Part shown: positions 49,813-57,539 of the stretch, in pieces
How positions within the stretch are numbered: position 1 is the stretch's first letter
Layout of the letters: the number at the start of each line of letters is the position of its first letter
Assembly (NCBI RefSeq): GCF_000731985.1
Contig: NZ_JNCS01000002.1
Span: forward strand, 310,001-374,000
Direction of reading: 5' to 3'
Source: Natrinema altunense
Lineage (GTDB): Archaea > Halobacteriota > Halobacteria > Halobacteriales > Natrialbaceae
Length of the DNA: 64,000 nt
Notes under the pieces: generated by a model
The model's database searches: none
Told to the model about the DNA's origin: nothing
What the model saw: only the letters and a program-made list of their open reading frames with translations
Made by a program: the position numbers and the translations under genes

Positions 49813-49895
49813 ACGCTGCTGCGAACGAAATCGTGAGCGGCGGGTAACGGAACCGCGAGGTTCGAGTGGAGGTCGCGACAGCCTCGAGTCCGGGC

Positions 49896-50330
49896 TCACT
49901 CCGTCGCGGTCGTCTCCGCGGGTGGGTCCGCACCCGCCTCGTCGGCCATCGCGTGAAGGTGCTCGAGCAGGAGGCCGACCCCTTCCGGCTTGATCCAGGT
50001 CGTGACCGCCCCCTCGTCTTCGACCTCCGTAATGACCCGCTCGGCGTCGCGGACGGGGATCGAGAACTCGACCGGTTGGTCGAAGCGGTCCTCGTTTCCG
50101 TCGACCAGGGATTTGACCTCCGCGAGTTCGCGGCGGACGTACTCGTAGGGGACCATCGACTCGGTCTCGTCGCCGATGACGAACCGGCGGGTGCGTCCGT
50201 CATCGAGGCGGAGTCTGACGACGCCCGCGTCGATGCGGTCGTCCTCGAGATACTCCGCCAGTACGTCCTCGAAGAAGTCGGTCGTCATCCGATCGCCTCG
50301 CAGTTTCGAGTCCGAGTGATCCGGCGTCAT
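49896..50330 (-). CDS. Conserved-looking haloarchaeal hypothetical protein
   Basis: 144 residues, soluble, acidic, no motif I recognise. Composition and codon bias are those of a real haloarchaeal gene (for example VVRLRLDDGRTRRFVIGDETE and PVEFSIPVRDAERVITEVED). Start: ATG 50330 is preferred over ATG 50288 since TTATAG lies about 24 nt before it. It diverges from the CuA-d1 gene, so both promoters share 251 nt, but nothing else ties it to that pathway. Confidence 0.75.
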   Translation of the reverse strand: MTPDHSDSKLRGDRMTTDFFEDVLAEYLEDDRIDAGVVRLRLDDGRTRRFVIGDETESMVPYEYVRRELAEVKSLVDGNEDRFDQPVEFSIPVRDAERVITEVEDEGAVTTWIKPEGVGLLLEHLHAMADEAGADPPAETTATE

Positions 50331-50489
50331 GGGTCCAACTATCGGTCGAGTTATAGATGGCTGTACCGACGACTCCTATGCTCTGGGAACCGCGGCTGAT
50401 CGTGTCCGATCACATCTCCGTCTTTGAGGCCTGTTGTGGCGGAATTTTGCCACCGGAGTGCGTACCCGCGGAACGGAAAAATCCCGCGA

Positions 50490-50575
50490 CGAACATCTTC
50501 CCGTGATCTCTCACGAACTCGAAACGTTGTGCCCCGGTTATAGGTGCGTGCTCCAGAGGGTCGATTGGAGAGGTG
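50490..50575 (+). promoter_or_regulatory. Promoter and ribosome-binding site of the CuA-d1 operon
   Basis: TTATAG (50538-50543) is the likely TATA box, putting transcription start near 50567. GGAGAGGTG (50567-50575) is a good Shine-Dalgarno 6 nt before ATG 50582, which decides that start over the GTG at 50573. Upstream, CGAACATCTTCC (50490-50501) resembles the CGAA-N4-TTCG element reported for denitrification control in Haloferax, with one mismatch. Confidence 0.45.
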
Positions 50576-50581
50576 CCCACA

Positions 50582-52417
50582 ATGTCACGATCCGAGTCAC
50601 CGGCCGAGTCGATTGCGGAGCAGGAGGAACGAATCAAGCGCCACTTGAGCGCTTCGAGGGAGATCGCGGAGCGCCTGGAGTTCGACGACCAACTCAGCTT
50701 CGAGATGGGATTGCCCAGTCCGGGCCGTCGGACGTTCATCAAGACCAGCGGCGTCGTGGCGGCGTCGGCGGCACTGGCGGGCTGTGCCGGCGACGATGAC
50801 GACGATGACGGGCCGGAGTCGACGGACGACGAGGAGTCGCCCGACGAGGAACCGCCGGCGGCCGAACGGAGCGAAACAGTGCAGTTGGCCGCCAAGCAGT
50901 ACGAGTTCCAGCCACAGGAGATCCGGGTCCCGCCGAACACGGAGCTCACGATCGAGTTCACGCAGTCGACTTTCGAGGAGAACGAGGAGTTCACGATGCA
51001 TACGTTCTACCTCGAGGACCCGTACGACATCGGTCCTATCGAACTCCCCGAGAACACGAACGACGAACTCATCGATTCGGTCACGTTCGTCACCGACGAG
51101 GAGGGGACGTTCGATTTCGAGTGTAGCGCCTACTGCGGGGACGGCCACGCCCAGATGAACGGCCAACTGTACGTCGTCCCGGAGGGCGAGTCCGTCGACG
51201 AGGTCGACTTCACCGACATGGGGACGCTGAAGGAGCGCCACGAGATCCTCAAGGAGGAACGCGAACTGGCCCAAGAGCCCCAACACGACCTCGATCTGCG
51301 GGACATCATGGTCGTCACCGAGCGCAACAACGCCTCGGTGGCGATGATCGATACGGTCAACGACCGACTCATGGAGCGCGTCGAGAACGTGGGGAAGGCG
51401 ATCCACGTCCACGACTTCCATCCGGAACTGCCCGAGCAGACCCGGGAGGGCGCGTACGTGTACACACAATCCCGGCAGGGCGAGATGTACAAAATCGACC
51501 TGTTCGACTTCGAACGGGTCGCCGTCGCCGACGCCGGGACGGACGCCCGGGACATCGCCGTCTCCCGGGACGGCAACTACGTGATCGGCGGGTTCTACAA
51601 CCCGAACCATCTGGTCATCTGCGACGCCGAGACGATGGAGCCGATCAAGCGGATTCCGACCCACACCGTCAACCCGGACGGCGAGAGCCTGGGGAGTCGC
51701 GTCTGCTCGCTGTACGACGTCCCCGAGGAGGGGCTGTTCCTCGCGGGCCTGAAAGAGGGGGGCGAGGTGTGGCTCATCGATTACACCCAAGAGGACTTCC
51801 CGGTCGTGGCGACCATCGAGTGCGGTCGGACCCTCCACGACGGGTTCTTCACGGCGGACGGCCGCTACTTCATGATCGCCTCCCAGACGGACAACCAGAT
51901 GGACATCATCGACACCCACGAGCGGCGCCACGTCGCCGCGATCCCGATGGACGGGGTCCCCCACCCCGGTCCGGGCGCGCTGTACCCCGACGAGGATCTC
52001 GCCTTTACCACCCACGCCGGCTCGCCGAGCGTCGGCGTCTGGAACACGGAGACCTGGGAAGCGGAGAAAACGATCGACGTCAGAGGGTCCGGGCTGTTCA
52101 TCCGGAAACACGAGCACAGCGACTACGTCTGGGCCGACGTCATCCTCACCGACAGCGAGGACGACGCCTACGTCTACACCATCGATCCCGACACCCTCGA
52201 GGTGGACCAGGAGATCGACTGTAGCCAGTGGGGAGCCGCGGCGGCGATCCATCCGGAGTTCAGCCGCGACGGCGAGAAGGTCTACATCAGCGTCTGGAAA
52301 GGCGAGAACGAATCGATCCTCGTGTTCGATCCGAACACGGGCGAGTTGCTCACCCAGATCGAAGACCTGCTGGCACCGACCGGCAAGTTCCTCGGCGTCC
52401 GCGCGGAGGGGCACTGA
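50582..52417 (+). CDS. nirS: CuA cupredoxin-cytochrome d1 fusion, probable nitrite reductase
   Basis: 611 residues. A 48-residue charged N-terminus precedes a Tat lipoprotein signal (Arg49-Arg50, lipobox LAGC with Cys68), then an acidic linker. Residues 98-200 are a cupredoxin with a full CuA-like ligand set: His140 and C181-x3-C185-x3-H189-x2-M192. Residues 235-611 are an eight-bladed d1 propeller: His275 (GKAIH) matches the proximal heme ligand, and His419 (TLHDG) and His461 (PHPGPG) match the distal pair. Spacings of 144 and 42 residues agree with P. aeruginosa NirS (145 and 42). It should reduce nitrite to NO outside the membrane. NirS normally has a cytochrome c domain; here copper takes that place. 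NirN-like d1 transport is the main alternative, but NirN relatives usually lack one distal His. Confidence 0.88.
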   Translation: MSRSESPAESIAEQEERIKRHLSASREIAERLEFDDQLSFEMGLPSPGRRTFIKTSGVVAASAALAGCAGDDDDDDGPESTDDEESPDEEPPAAERSETVQLAAKQYEFQPQEIRVPPNTELTIEFTQSTFEENEEFTMHTFYLEDPYDIGPIELPENTNDELIDSVTFVTDEEGTFDFECSAYCGDGHAQMNGQLYVVPEGESVDEVDFTDMGTLKERHEILKEERELAQEPQHDLDLRDIMVVTERNNASVAMIDTVNDRLMERVENVGKAIHVHDFHPELPEQTREGAYVYTQSRQGEMYKIDLFDFERVAVADAGTDARDIAVSRDGNYVIGGFYNPNHLVICDAETMEPIKRIPTHTVNPDGESLGSRVCSLYDVPEEGLFLAGLKEGGEVWLIDYTQEDFPVVATIECGRTLHDGFFTADGRYFMIASQTDNQMDIIDTHERRHVAAIPMDGVPHPGPGALYPDEDLAFTTHAGSPSVGVWNTETWEAEKTIDVRGSGLFIRKHEHSDYVWADVILTDSEDDAYVYTIDPDTLEVDQEIDCSQWGAAAAIHPEFSRDGEKVYISVWKGENESILVFDPNTGELLTQIEDLLAPTGKFLGVRAEGH

Positions 52418-52443
52418 TCGCGGTCGATCGCTCCCACAGGCCC

Positions 52444-53586
52444 ATGCCCGAGAGACATTCCGACGCGATGACGACGACACCCGCGCGACGAGGAGCGGGA
52501 CCGCTCGCGCTCGTCAAGCACCTCCGCGGTGAGGGGCTGACGGTGATCGACGCGGTTGCCCACGAACCGCTCGGTCGGATCGGCGACGGTCGCCAGCCCC
52601 ACGCACTCGCCGTCCGTCCCGGCGGCCGCTGGGCGTACGTCCCGTACATGGCGTCGAACGAACTCGAGATCGTCGACCTCTGGACGCTGTCCGTCGCGGA
52701 TCGCGTCGATGAGGTCGGGACCGCGCCCGTGGGAGCGGTGCTGAGCCGGACGGGGCGGTACCTGTTCGTCAGTACCTACGGCGGTCTCCCGGGCAACGAC
52801 CGCCCGGGACTGGTCGTCTTTCGGACGGCCGGCGAGCGGGTCGAACCGATCGCGCAACGCCCCGTCGGGAAGGCCGCCGGCCTCGCCGTCGACGCTGCCA
52901 ACGACGTGTGGGTCGCGCTGCGAGACGGCGACGAGTTGCTCCGGCTCGGCGGGACGCCCCCGTTCGACGTCCTGGATCGGTTCGCGGTCGGTGCCGGTCC
53001 GCAGGACCTGGCCTCCGAACCGAGCCGAGGACTGCTTGGCGTGAACAACGCCGACGGGGACAGCGTGACCGTCGTCGATACGCGCGCGGCGACGGTCCTC
53101 GGGACGGTCCCCGCCCCGAACCCGCGGGGCGGGACCGCCGTGCCCGGCAGCGACCGCTGGGTCGTCGGCGACACGGCGGGTGACGGCCTCACGGTCATCG
53201 ACCTCGAGGCGGTCCGACGCGGGGACGGCGAGGGGGCGGTCGCCGACCGCGTCGCGCTGGGAACGCCGACGGCTTTTCCCGACGTCACCCCGGACGGTGC
53301 CGTCCTCGCCGTCGGCGCGTACGACGACGACCGGGTCACGTTCCTCGATCCCTCGAGTCTGGATGTCGTCGCGCGCGTCGAGACCGGGCCAACACCGCGC
53401 CACCCGCGGTTCAGCGCGGACGGCGGGGTCTGTTACGTCCCCAGCGTCGACGCCGACGCGGTGACCGTCATCGACGTCGACGACGTTCGGTCCGGCGACC
53501 CCGACCCGATCGTAACGACGATCGATGTGCCCGAGGGGGCCGCCCCTGCGGGCTGTTTTCGTACCGATAGAGGGAGAGACACATGA
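52444..53586 (+). CDS. NirF-like beta-propeller protein (first copy)
   Basis: 380 residues built of seven or eight YncE/NirF-type blades (LTVIDAVAHEPLGRIGDG, LEIVDLWTLSVADRVDEVG, VTVVDTRAATVLGTV, VTVIDVDDV). No signal peptide, so probably cytoplasmic, unlike most bacterial NirF. The first blade carries a His (GRQPHALAV) at a place where NirF binds d1-type hemes. Start ATG 52444 follows the nirS-like stop by 26 nt; ATG 52468 is the alternative. The stop overlaps the next gene (ATGA), which is its paralogue. Likely role in d1-heme maturation or delivery, inferred from context. Confidence 0.78.
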   Translation: MPERHSDAMTTTPARRGAGPLALVKHLRGEGLTVIDAVAHEPLGRIGDGRQPHALAVRPGGRWAYVPYMASNELEIVDLWTLSVADRVDEVGTAPVGAVLSRTGRYLFVSTYGGLPGNDRPGLVVFRTAGERVEPIAQRPVGKAAGLAVDAANDVWVALRDGDELLRLGGTPPFDVLDRFAVGAGPQDLASEPSRGLLGVNNADGDSVTVVDTRAATVLGTVPAPNPRGGTAVPGSDRWVVGDTAGDGLTVIDLEAVRRGDGEGAVADRVALGTPTAFPDVTPDGAVLAVGAYDDDRVTFLDPSSLDVVARVETGPTPRHPRFSADGGVCYVPSVDADAVTVIDVDDVRSGDPDPIVTTIDVPEGAAPAGCFRTDRGRDT

Positions 53587-54722
53587 CACCGGATACTGAT
53601 ACTGACACCGTTGCGAGCGACCGCTCGTCCGGCGCGCCGACGATCGTGAAAAACGCCGCGAGCAGCCACTTCAGCGCGGTCGATCTCGTCGCGGGCGAGG
53701 TCGTCGCGGAGTTCGGCGAGGGCCGGTACCCGCACACGGCGTTGTTCCACCCGGACGAACCGGTCGCGTACCTGTTGTACATCGCCAGCGCCCATCTCGA
53801 GGTGGTCGATCTCGACCGACTCGAGACCGTCCAACGCGTCGACCGACTCGGAACGATGCCCGTCGGGAGTGCGCTCGGTCCGGACGGCGACGTGCTGTTC
53901 GTCGGGACCGCAGTCGACCTACCCGAGGCGTCGGAGCCGGGCGTCCTCGCGTTCGCGATCGGCGAGGACGGCCGGCTCGAGCCCGCGGGCATGCGGCCGC
54001 TCTCGCGGAGTTCCGGCATGCGAATCGGTCCGGACGACCGGCTCTACGTGGGCCAGAAGACCGAAAACGAGATCGCCGTCCTCGGTGCCGACCCCGGCCT
54101 CGATCTCGAGGCGTCGATCCCCGTCGGCGCGGAGCCACACGACCTGTACGTCCTCGCGGAGGGGCTGGTGGTCGCCAACCACGCCGGCGGGTCGTCGGCC
54201 GCGTTCGTCGACACAGCTGCTGAGCGGGTGCGCTGTACCGCCGAGACGGGGACGAACCCCCACGGGTTCGCCGTCGCCGACGGGCCGGACTACCGGTACG
54301 GGCTGTTCCCGGCCCGCGAGGACGACCGCGTCGCCGTCGTCGACCTCGAGGCGGTCGCGGCCGGCGACGATTCGCCGACCGAACGGCTGCTCGACGTCGG
54401 GACGACGACCGGCTTCGCCGCGACGACGCCGGACGGCCGCTACGCGATCGTCGACTCCTACGAGGAGCCGTTCGTGACGATCCTGGACCTGACCGCCCTC
54501 GCGGTCGCCGGCCGCGTCGATGTCGGCGGGGAACCGCTCCACGTCGTCTTCGGTCCCGACGGACAGGAGTGTTACGTCGGGAACATGACACGGAGCGACA
54601 TCGCGGTACTGGACGCGCGACCGCTCGCCGACGGTCGCCCGGCGGACGTCGCCGTCGACCGCCGAATCGACGGACTCGGCGAGAAACCGAGCGGTATCTT
54701 CCGCCCGGAGGTGGACCAATGA
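53583..54722 (+). CDS. NirF-like beta-propeller protein (second copy)
   Basis: 379 residues, paralogue of the preceding gene: both share G-x-G-R-x-PH, AY-x2-Y-x-AS near the start and GT-x-PVG-x2-L after it. No signal sequence. Contains further histidines (EPHDLYVL, NPHGFAVADG, PLHVVFGPDG) that might contact a heme. Coupled by ATGA to both neighbours, so it belongs to the same message as the radical SAM protein. The two copies could form a heterodimer; its exact role is unknown. Confidence 0.77.
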   Translation: MTPDTDTDTVASDRSSGAPTIVKNAASSHFSAVDLVAGEVVAEFGEGRYPHTALFHPDEPVAYLLYIASAHLEVVDLDRLETVQRVDRLGTMPVGSALGPDGDVLFVGTAVDLPEASEPGVLAFAIGEDGRLEPAGMRPLSRSSGMRIGPDDRLYVGQKTENEIAVLGADPGLDLEASIPVGAEPHDLYVLAEGLVVANHAGGSSAAFVDTAAERVRCTAETGTNPHGFAVADGPDYRYGLFPAREDDRVAVVDLEAVAAGDDSPTERLLDVGTTTGFAATTPDGRYAIVDSYEEPFVTILDLTALAVAGRVDVGGEPLHVVFGPDGQECYVGNMTRSDIAVLDARPLADGRPADVAVDRRIDGLGEKPSGIFRPEVDQ

Positions 54723-55939
54723 TCGATCTCACGCGACTCATCAGAGGCCTCGACAACCGCCCGGAACAGATCCAATACGAGAACCGCCGCGCGAGCGATG
54801 CGCTCGTCCCGTTGGTCGTCTGGAACACGACCCCCGCCTGCAACCTGCGGTGTAAACACTGCTACTTCGGGGCCTGCGACGAGCGCGACAGCGAGGAGCT
54901 GTCGACGGCCGAGGCCAAGGCGTTCATCGACTCGTTGGCCGCGGTGAACGTCCCGGTGCTCGTGTTCAGCGGGGGCGAGCCGTTCTTCCGCGACGACATC
55001 GCCGAACTCACCCGGCACGCGTCCGAGCGGGGAATCCGACCGATCGCCTCGAGCAACGGCACGTTCCTCACCGAGGAGCGCGCCGAAGCGGTCGCCGACG
55101 CGGGGATGCAGTACGTCGGCGTCTCGCTGGACGGCGTCGGGGCGACCAACGACGAGTTCCGCGGCGTCGACGGGGCCTTCGAACGGGCCCGCAACGGGCT
55201 TCGCAACGCCCGCGACGCCGGGATGGGAACCGGCATCCGGTGTACGATGACCGAGGGGACCGTCGACGACGTCCCTGACGTGATCGACCTCGCCGTCGAG
55301 GAGGGGATCGACCGGGTGAACGTCTTCCACCTGATCTACTCCGGACGTGGCGGTGACATCACCGACGCCGACCTCTCCGTCGAGCGCACGCGGGCGGTCG
55401 TCGACTCCCTCTACGAGCGCACCAAAACGCTCGCCGAAACCCATCCCGACATGCAGCTCCTGACCGCCGGCAACTACGCGGACGCGGTCTACCTCTACCA
55501 CCGCATTCGGGAGGACATGCCGGCCCACGCGGACCGGGCGCGAAAACTCCTGTTCGACGACGGTCCCGGTCGCGTCGTCAAGAACGGCGACGCCGGTCCC
55601 AAGGTCGTCAACGTCGACCACCGCGGCGACGTCCACCCGAGCATGTTCCTCTCGCAGTACACGCTCGGGAACGTCCGCGAGCGCCGCCTCGACGAGATCC
55701 TCGCCGACAGCGACCTCTGGGACGAACTGGCCGAGCCGACCGACCACCTGAAGGGGAAATGCGGCCGCTGTCCCTGGAAGGAGGTCTGTGGCGGGAACTC
55801 CCGGGCCCGCGCCGCGGCGGTCCACGACGACCTCTGGGCTGAAGACCCCCGGTGTTACCTCACCGAGGCCGAATACAGCACCGACGAACTGCCGACCGAC
55901 CACGCGCCACCGGTCGACGCGACCGCAGCACTCGAGTAG
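54719..55939 (+). CDS. nirJ: NirJ-like radical SAM protein (heme d1 synthesis)
   Basis: 406 residues. Radical SAM cluster CNLRCKHCYF with the NirJ-type lead-in (LTRLIRGLDNRPEQIQYE, VVWNTTPACN), VFSGGEP for SAM binding, and a C-terminal second-cluster region C-x2-C-x5-C...C (KCGRCPWKEVCGG...DPRC) with the SRARA motif of NirJ/AhbC/AhbD proteins. In d1-heme synthesis NirJ removes propionate side chains from a siroheme-derived intermediate; AhbC/AhbD do related steps for heme b. Location next to a d1 enzyme favours NirJ. nirE and the siroheme decarboxylases are not in the window. ATGA overlap sets the start at 54719. Confidence 0.85.
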   Translation: MIDLTRLIRGLDNRPEQIQYENRRASDALVPLVVWNTTPACNLRCKHCYFGACDERDSEELSTAEAKAFIDSLAAVNVPVLVFSGGEPFFRDDIAELTRHASERGIRPIASSNGTFLTEERAEAVADAGMQYVGVSLDGVGATNDEFRGVDGAFERARNGLRNARDAGMGTGIRCTMTEGTVDDVPDVIDLAVEEGIDRVNVFHLIYSGRGGDITDADLSVERTRAVVDSLYERTKTLAETHPDMQLLTAGNYADAVYLYHRIREDMPAHADRARKLLFDDGPGRVVKNGDAGPKVVNVDHRGDVHPSMFLSQYTLGNVRERRLDEILADSDLWDELAEPTDHLKGKCGRCPWKEVCGGNSRARAAAVHDDLWAEDPRCYLTEAEYSTDELPTDHAPPVDATAALE

Positions 55940-55943
55940 GCCC

Positions 55944-57245
55944 ATGCACGTCCCCGACTCAGCACCACCGGACGCGAGACCCGAGCCCGAGCCGTCGCCG
56001 GTCGCGGCGGTGCCGAAGAGCGTCCGCCGGCTCGCGTGTTACCGGGTCGATCATGAGAGCTGCTCGACCGAGGAACTGGGTGCGATCGGCCCGGACGACC
56101 CCGTCGCCGCCGCCCGGCGGATCGCGGCCCACGACCGCGTGACCGAGGCGGTCGTCCTCTCGACGTGCAACCGCGTCGAGGCGTATCTCAGCATGCGCAC
56201 GCCGGCGGACCGGGACGCGGGGCTCGAGGCCGCGCGCGAGGCGCTGGGCGATCCCGACCGCGCGCGGACCGAGACCGGACTCGCAGTCGTCGACCACCTG
56301 TTTCGCGTCGCCTGCGGCCTCGAGAGCGCCGTCATCGGCGAGGCACACGTCCTCGGGCAGGTCCGTCGAACGTTCGAGACGGCGCTCGAGGCGGACCTCG
56401 CGGGCGGGGTGGTGACCCGGGCCGCGGACGCGGCCGTCTCGGTGGGACGGCGCTGTCGCGACGAAACCGGGATCGCCGAGGGAACGGTCGGCTACGGGAG
56501 CGCGACCTGCGAGGCCATCGTCGACGAGGGCGGCGCGCCCGACCGCCTCGTCGTCGTCGGTGCCGGCGAACTGGCGACCGAGGTGGCGAACGCCGCCGGC
56601 CACCGCTGGGACTGCCGCGTCGACGCCGTCAACCGCTCGGCCGCCCCGGCGCTTCCGACCGACGACGGTCGTGACTGGCCGCTCGAGGCCCTCGAACGGG
56701 CGCTCGCCGACGCCGACGCGATCGTGACGGCGACGGGCGCGCCGGACCCGGTGGTGACCCCCGAGGCGATGCGGCGAGTCGGGCCGGGGACGCCCGTCGT
56801 GGACCTGGCGAGCCCGCCAGACGTCGCCGAGCCCGTGCGGCGATCGGCCGTGCCGGTCGTGGCTCTCGCGGACATTCAGACTCGTATCGGGGCGGCCGTG
56901 ACGGATCGGCGGGCGGCGGTCCCGGCGGTCGAGGATGCGGTCACCGACGCGGTCGCGGCCTTCGTCGACCGGGAACGCGAGAACCGCGCCGAGGACACGC
57001 TCCGCGAACTCCACCGGGCGGCGGCTGCGATCCGCGAGAGCGAACTCGAGCAGGCCCAAGCTCGCCTCGAGAACGGGACCGATCCCGAGACCGTCCTGGC
57101 GGACTTCGCCAGCGCGCTGACCGGGTCGCTCCTCGGCACGCCGACCGAACGCCTCCGGACGGCCGCGCGCGACGGCGACGATGCGGTCATCGACGCCACC
57201 CACCGGCTGTTCGATCTCGACGGCGATCGCGAGCGGTCGGAGTGA
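55944..57245 (+). CDS. hemA: Glutamyl-tRNA reductase
   Basis: 433 residues. First committed enzyme of tetrapyrrole synthesis, making glutamate-1-semialdehyde from Glu-tRNA. The catalytic cysteine lies in VVLSTCNRVEAYL, the signature in GLESAVIGEAHVLGQVRRTFETA, and the NADPH fold in LVVVGAGELATEVANAAG. An acidic 25-residue N-terminal extension precedes family homology. It starts 4 nt after the radical SAM stop, so it is in the same operon. It could be a dedicated copy feeding d1 heme; whether the chromosome has another hemA cannot be seen here. Confidence 0.93.
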   Translation: MHVPDSAPPDARPEPEPSPVAAVPKSVRRLACYRVDHESCSTEELGAIGPDDPVAAARRIAAHDRVTEAVVLSTCNRVEAYLSMRTPADRDAGLEAAREALGDPDRARTETGLAVVDHLFRVACGLESAVIGEAHVLGQVRRTFETALEADLAGGVVTRAADAAVSVGRRCRDETGIAEGTVGYGSATCEAIVDEGGAPDRLVVVGAGELATEVANAAGHRWDCRVDAVNRSAAPALPTDDGRDWPLEALERALADADAIVTATGAPDPVVTPEAMRRVGPGTPVVDLASPPDVAEPVRRSAVPVVALADIQTRIGAAVTDRRAAVPAVEDAVTDAVAAFVDRERENRAEDTLRELHRAAAAIRESELEQAQARLENGTDPETVLADFASALTGSLLGTPTERLRTAARDGDDAVIDATHRLFDLDGDRERSE

Positions 57246-57406
57246 CCGCGTTCGGCGGCACCCGATCACGCGTCGGTATCCGATCGCGTGCCATACGCCC
57301 CGGCGGCCGTTGGTTTCGCCGTCCGTCGCTCCCGGTTCGCTCCGTCCTCGAGCGGCGGGCGGGGTCTGCGCGCGTCCCGTCGATCCGCATATTCTGCCCC
57401 CATTTG

Positions 57407-57430
57407 AAAACCCGCCATTAGCCGGATTTT
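57407..57430 (+). terminator. Imperfect palindrome after hemA
   Basis: AAAACCCGCC-ATTA-GCCGGATTTT pairs 8 of 10 positions and ends in a short T-run, 162 nt after hemA. It may end the d1-operon message or be an operator of the next operon, whose TATA begins about 40 nt further on. Confidence 0.35.
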
Positions 57431-57471
57431 GGCCGTAGCGTCCTCACACCGTGGGAACAGACGGGGATCGG

Positions 57472-57539
57472 TTAAAGATGAGAGGGACAAGGGCATCGTG
57501 TATGCTACTGAAACGCTCCGCCACACGAGGTGGTCGACG
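57472..57539 (+). promoter_or_regulatory. Promoter, possible leader ORF and ribosome-binding site of the molybdenum enzyme operon
   Basis: TATA-like GGTTAAAG (57470-57477) predicts transcription from about 57501. There an ATG (57502) opens a 13-codon frame (MLLKRSATRGGRR) whose TGA at 57541-57543 overlaps the main start as ATGA. GAGGTGG (57527-57533) is the ribosome-binding site for the ATG at 57540. The leader peptide is hypothetical. Confidence 0.4.

Noticed and set aside
50597-52480. Minus-strand frame opposite the CuA-d1 gene
   Set aside because: Shadow frame; no motif, whereas the plus strand has a signal sequence and complete ligand sets.
50582-57245. Reading the d1-type protein as a multicopper NirK or nitrous-oxide reductase
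   Set aside because: Only one cupredoxin domain is present; the propeller has d1-heme histidines with NirS spacing, not the seven His of a CuZ site.
57421-57539. In-frame N-terminal extension of the molybdenum subunit
   Set aside because: It would bury the Tat signal; a ribosome-binding site supports ATG 57540.
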